Of a stretch of DNA of 64,000 nucleotides, positions 61,294 through 64,000 are shown in pieces. The first letter of the stretch is position 1; every line of letters begins with the position of its first letter. Source of the DNA: Thiohalocapsa sp963704155 (GTDB lineage: Bacteria > Pseudomonadota > Gammaproteobacteria > Chromatiales > Chromatiaceae); NCBI GenBank assembly GCA_963704155.1, contig CAVPHF010000002.1, forward strand, positions 1-64,000, read 5' to 3'. The translations under genes were made by a program, and so were the position numbers. The notes under the pieces are model-generated. The model was not told where the DNA came from, did no database searches, and saw only the letters and a list, made by a program, of their open reading frames with translations.

Positions 61294-61710
61294 ATGCCGG
61301 CATCTCGTTCACTTCACGTACGCTCGCCGTTGCTGCCGATGCTCGTAGCGGTCCTGCTGATAGGCGCATCGGCGCAGTCAGCGGCAGCCCTGGAAGAGGG
61401 GAATTTCGGCTTCGAGACGACCAAGGACCTCTACACCGTCTGTTCCGCCGACGCTGACAATCCCGCGTATGCATCCGCCCAAGTCGCCTGCACGGCCTTC
61501 ATCGAGGCAACCATGCAGTATCACGACGCCGTCTCCGATCGCAAGCGCATGAAACGGCTGGTCTGCTACCCGCAGGGCACGTCCATCGCCGACGGTCGCC
61601 AAGCCTTCATCAGCTGGGCAGAGAAAAACGCAACCAATGCCCAGCGCATGGGTGAGATGCCGGTCGTCGGCCTCGTGCGTGCGCTGGCCGCCGCCTACCC
61701 ATGCAAATAA
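61294..61710 (+). CDS. Rap1a/Tai family secreted protein
   Basis: A 138-residue protein with a signal peptide (to about residue 32, ending QSAAA). The Rap1a/Tai fold pattern follows, with four cysteines: LYTVCSADADN, VACTAFIEATMQYHD, RLVCYPQGT, AYPCK. GGAG lies 7 bases before the ATG. Characterised Rap1a/Tai proteins are periplasmic immunity proteins against type VI secreted peptidoglycan amidases. No effector or secretion gene is nearby, so here it is an orphan that could give protection against neighbours or have another periplasmic role. Confidence 0.8.
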   Translation: MPASRSLHVRSPLLPMLVAVLLIGASAQSAAALEEGNFGFETTKDLYTVCSADADNPAYASAQVACTAFIEATMQYHDAVSDRKRMKRLVCYPQGTSIADGRQAFISWAEKNATNAQRMGEMPVVGLVRALAAAYPCK

Positions 61711-61758
61711 GCGCCGCTTACCCCGCGGCCTATCTCAATCAAACAGGAGAATGACGCT

Positions 61759-61995
61759 ATGAAACCGATAACCAAACTCGTCATGCCGGTGCTGTTGATT
61801 GCTGTCGCGGTCCTTCCCGCCTGCGGCACGACCACAGGCAGCCGTGCCGGTAGCGCGGCACTCTTCGGTGCCGCCTCTGGTGCCGCCCTTGGGTCCTTGA
61901 GCGCGAACGCCGGTGCCGGCGCGCTGATCGGCGCTGGCGCCGGGGTCCTCGGCGGGTTCCTCTACGACCAACATCAGAAGGGCAACATCGACTGA
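61759..61995 (+). CDS. Glycine-zipper lipoprotein
   Basis: A 78-residue protein with a lipoprotein signal (VLPACG; predicted lipidated Cys22). An alanine/glycine-rich segment follows, with GxxxG spacing (SAALFGAASGAALGSLSANAGAGALIGAGAGVLGGFLYD), as in glycine-zipper and YMGG-type outer-membrane lipoproteins. AGGAG lies about 9 bases before the ATG. Its function is probably structural, in envelope stability. It follows the Rap1a-like gene by 48 bases and may be co-transcribed with it. Confidence 0.82.
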   Translation: MKPITKLVMPVLLIAVAVLPACGTTTGSRAGSAALFGAASGAALGSLSANAGAGALIGAGAGVLGGFLYDQHQKGNID

Positions 61996-62192
61996 CAGGC
62001 CGGTCCGCGGGGATGGCGGTTGTTATCGATCGCCACCCGCTGGCCTAAGGCGATTTCTGTCAAATCGCCTAAGTGCCCGGCTTATCGGCTGGACATCTGC
62101 CCCCGACCGTCAGTCTGCTCCTCTGTGCCGCGCCGCGATCGACTATGCGCGGACCGACTATCGCTCCCGAGAACCCCCAGGCGAGGGCCATC

Positions 62193-63425
62193 ATGGAATT
62201 ACTGGACGGAATACTTCGCATCGATTCGTTTCTTGCCGTCACCATCGGCATCGTGGTGCTGTTCGTCGGCAAACGCCTGAATGAGGGAATCGGCTTCCTG
62301 CGCGAGTTTAGTATCCCGGAGCCCGTGACCGGCGGGCTGCTGTTCTCCGTGTTGTTCGGCCTCGCCTATTTCGCTTTCGGTTACGCCATAGAGTTCGAAC
62401 TGCGGGCCCGTGACGTGCTGCTGGTGTACTTCTTCACCACCATCGGCATCAATGCCAGCGTCCGCGACCTGCTCGCCGGCGGCAAGCCGCTGTTGATCCT
62501 GCTCGGCATCACCATCGCGTTCATGCTGGCGCAGAACCTGACCGGTATCGGTGTGGCCTCGTTGTTCGATCTGCCCGCTGCGGTTGGTGTCATCGGCGGC
62601 ACCGTGTCGCTGATCGGCGGTCATGGCACCACCATCGCGTGGGCGCCGTCCATTGCCGAGGACTTCGGCATCGCGAATGCGATGGAGATCGGCATCGCGA
62701 GCGCGACCTTCGGTCTGATACTGGCCAGCCTGATGGGCGGGCCGATTGCCAAGTTCCTGATCAACCGCCACAAGCTGGCCCCGGCGCCGCAGGCAGTCGA
62801 AGAGATTCAAGACGTCGGCTTGTCGCAGACCCAGGCGAAGCAAGGCGTCGATTACATGGATTTCCTGGGTGCCGTATTGGCGATCCACCTCTGTATCGTC
62901 GTCGGCTACTTCCTGAACGAGGCGATCGCCGGGCTCGGGCTCAAGCTGCCGCTGTTCGTGACCTGTCTGTTTGCCGGCATCATGATTACCAATCTGGTGC
63001 CGAAGAGCATGCCGCGACTGACGGGCAAGCCCTGGCCAACGCGAACTGCCGCGATCGCGCTGATTGCCGACATCTCGCTTGGCACCTTCCTCGCCATGTC
63101 GCTGATGAGCATGCAGCTGTGGACCCTGATCGACCTTGCCGGGCCGATCTTCGCCATTTTATTGGCCCAGTTCACGCTGGCGGTGACCGTGACCATTCTC
63201 GTGCTGTTTCCGCTGATGGGCCGAGACTACGACGCGGCGGTGGTTGCCGCCGGCTTCGGCGGCGTCACGCTCGGCTCGACACCCACCGCCATGGCCAACA
63301 TGGCCGCTGTGACGAAGCGCTTCGGCGCCTCGCATCGCGCCTTCATTGTTGTGCCCTTGGTGTCCGCGTTCTTTATCGACCTCGTGAACGCCGTGTTAAT
63401 CCCGTTCTTCCTGCGGTCGTTCTGA
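62193..63425 (+). CDS. gltS: Sodium/glutamate symporter GltS
   Basis: A 410-residue ESS-family symporter with two inverted halves. Landmarks are SIPEPVTGGLLFSVLFGLAY, IGGTVSLIGGHGTTIAWAPS and the second-half GFGGVTLGSTPTAMANMAAVTKRFGASHRAFIVVPL, which carry the pore-loop GG motifs of GltS. It takes up glutamate with Na+. GAGGG lies 6 bases before the ATG at 62193; longer in-frame starts lack a ribosome site. Dependence on Na+ links it to the Na+ gradient that the Mrp complexes maintain. A hairpin follows the stop. Confidence 0.94.
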   Translation: MELLDGILRIDSFLAVTIGIVVLFVGKRLNEGIGFLREFSIPEPVTGGLLFSVLFGLAYFAFGYAIEFELRARDVLLVYFFTTIGINASVRDLLAGGKPLLILLGITIAFMLAQNLTGIGVASLFDLPAAVGVIGGTVSLIGGHGTTIAWAPSIAEDFGIANAMEIGIASATFGLILASLMGGPIAKFLINRHKLAPAPQAVEEIQDVGLSQTQAKQGVDYMDFLGAVLAIHLCIVVGYFLNEAIAGLGLKLPLFVTCLFAGIMITNLVPKSMPRLTGKPWPTRTAAIALIADISLGTFLAMSLMSMQLWTLIDLAGPIFAILLAQFTLAVTVTILVLFPLMGRDYDAAVVAAGFGGVTLGSTPTAMANMAAVTKRFGASHRAFIVVPLVSAFFIDLVNAVLIPFFLRSF

Positions 63426-63441
63426 CTCTCCTTAGCGAGAC

Positions 63442-63475
63442 GCTGATCTATTGGCCATCCTGGCCAAAGATCAGC
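63442..63475 (+). terminator. Hairpin after gltS
   Basis: Arms GCTGATCTATTGGCCA and TGGCCAAAGATCAGC pair with one bulged base around a short TCC loop, 16 bases after the gltS stop. No T-run follows. The SLC13-type gene converges on it, so it could serve both strands. The sequence closely resembles the hairpin after actP (13384-13413). Confidence 0.6.
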
Positions 63476-63587
63476 ACCTAACCCGAAAACGCCAATTCCG
63501 GGTTCCTTCATTCTCAGCGGCTTAGGCCGCTGCAAACGACGGGGTGTCCTGCCCCGCACGAGAAGCGCTGACTGTTTCGGCGCTTCC

Positions 63588-64000
63588 CTAGGCTGGATAC
63601 AGCGGCAACAGCCAGGCGACCATGAACACCGCGATGACCATGACGATCAGTGTCAGCGGCAAGCCGATGCGAATGAAGTCGCCGAAGCTGTAACCACCGG
63701 CGGTCGCCACCAGCGTATTGATGGGCGAGATCGGCGTCATGAAGGCCGCGGAGGCGGCCAGCGCGATGATCATCGCGAAGGGGTACGGAGACGCCTCCAG
63801 TGCCTCGGCCATGGCCAGACCGATAGGGATCATCAGCACCGCGTTGGCGGTGTTGACGATGAACAGGCCCAGGACCACGGTGACGGCGAAAAGCAGCACG
63901 AGTATCGCGTAAGGTCCGGCATCGCCCACTAGTGCCACGAGCCCCTGGGCGGCCATATCGACGCCGCCGGTGCGTTCGAGCGCAAGCGCGAACGGCAACA
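63588..64000 (-). CDS. SLC13/DASS-type permease, C-terminal part (5' end outside window)
   Basis: The minus-strand frame is open to the window's right edge and ends at 63588. It encodes at least 136 residues. They include VLLFAVTVVLGLFIVNTANAVLMIPIGLAMAE and the AASAAFMTPISPINTLVATAGGYSFGDFIRIGLPLTLI block, the conserved second SNT-like/TP region of the divalent anion:Na+ symporter and ArsB/NhaD superfamily. It is probably a Na+-coupled carboxylate or sulfate transporter. The substrate cannot be assigned from this part. Confidence 0.85.
   Translation of the reverse strand, partial: LPFALALERTGGVDMAAQGLVALVGDAGPYAILVLLFAVTVVLGLFIVNTANAVLMIPIGLAMAEALEASPYPFAMIIALAASAAFMTPISPINTLVATAGGYSFGDFIRIGLPLTLIVMVIAVFMVAWLLPLYPA

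Noticed and set aside
1..64000. tRNA, rRNA or replication origin
   Set aside because: No tRNA-like cloverleaf ends (GGTTCRA blocks with CCA), no rRNA segments and no DnaA-box clusters were noticed by eye. A covariance-model search would be needed to exclude small RNAs.

Overview
This is a GC-rich, densely coded chromosomal segment from a Gram-negative bacterium. It carries a TamA/TamB outer-membrane assembly pair, an RND efflux pair, periplasmic c-type haem and lipoprotein genes, a GltS symporter and a RAYT/REP system. Together these suggest a gammaproteobacterium. Two separate Mrp-type cation/proton antiporter clusters, DUF3422, a DUF1538/PII locus and an IS701-type element would fit a salt- or alkali-exposed, Chromatiales-like (purple-sulfur-bacterium-like) organism. 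The taxon is inference from gene content, not from a marker gene. No rRNA, tRNA or CRISPR array was recognised.

Layout. 1-7.6 kb: an AraC-type response regulator (cut by the window edge), a PIN/Phd toxin-antitoxin pair, a RAYT transposase between two copies of a 175-bp direct repeat, and a very large BvgS-like hybrid kinase with four periplasmic sensor modules. 7.9-9.5 kb: a complete IS701-type insertion sequence with a CTAG target duplication. 10-15.4 kb: an EEP nuclease/phosphatase, a phospholipase D-VTT fusion, and an ActP/YjcH symporter pair. 15.9-17.8 kb: DUF302 and DUF3422 proteins. 18-25.5 kb: Mrp-like cluster 1 (E, F, G, DUF4040-type, B, C and three D-like subunits), with three frame breaks in its distal part. 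25.5-31.7 kb: RND pump, adaptor and an MgtC/DUF4010 membrane protein.

32-37.7 kb: a P-loop ATPase with a small two-helix membrane protein, a DUF1538 transporter translationally coupled to two PII-like regulators, and a bacteriohemerythrin. 38-43.7 kb: TamA/TamB. 44-50 kb: a CWC cysteine-rich protein and an EgtD-like histidine methyltransferase followed by a PhyH-type dioxygenase, a methyltransferase and an MFS transporter, then a second methyltransferase. This looks like a hercynine-derived small-molecule pathway that lacks the usual EgtB. 50-54.7 kb: a half-size TRIC-like protein, a CASTOR/POLLUX-like channel, gene remnants (UPF0182, CobS), and a divergent cytochrome P460/MarR pair with a palindromic operator candidate. 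54.7-60.2 kb: Mrp-like cluster 2 on the minus strand, preceded by an AI-2E-type exporter. 60.4-64 kb: an alkaline-ceramidase-like protein, a Rap1a/Tai protein, a glycine-zipper lipoprotein, GltS, and the end of an SLC13-type permease.

Two themes recur. The first is membrane ion and solute traffic: two Mrp clusters, five other secondary transporters, a channel and an efflux pump. The second is several apparent single-base frame breaks in otherwise intact conserved genes. The breaks may be residual assembly indels, so the reading frames concerned should be verified before any biological interpretation. All start choices, domain boundaries and family names come from reading the sequence and from knowledge of the families. 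No database search was run.
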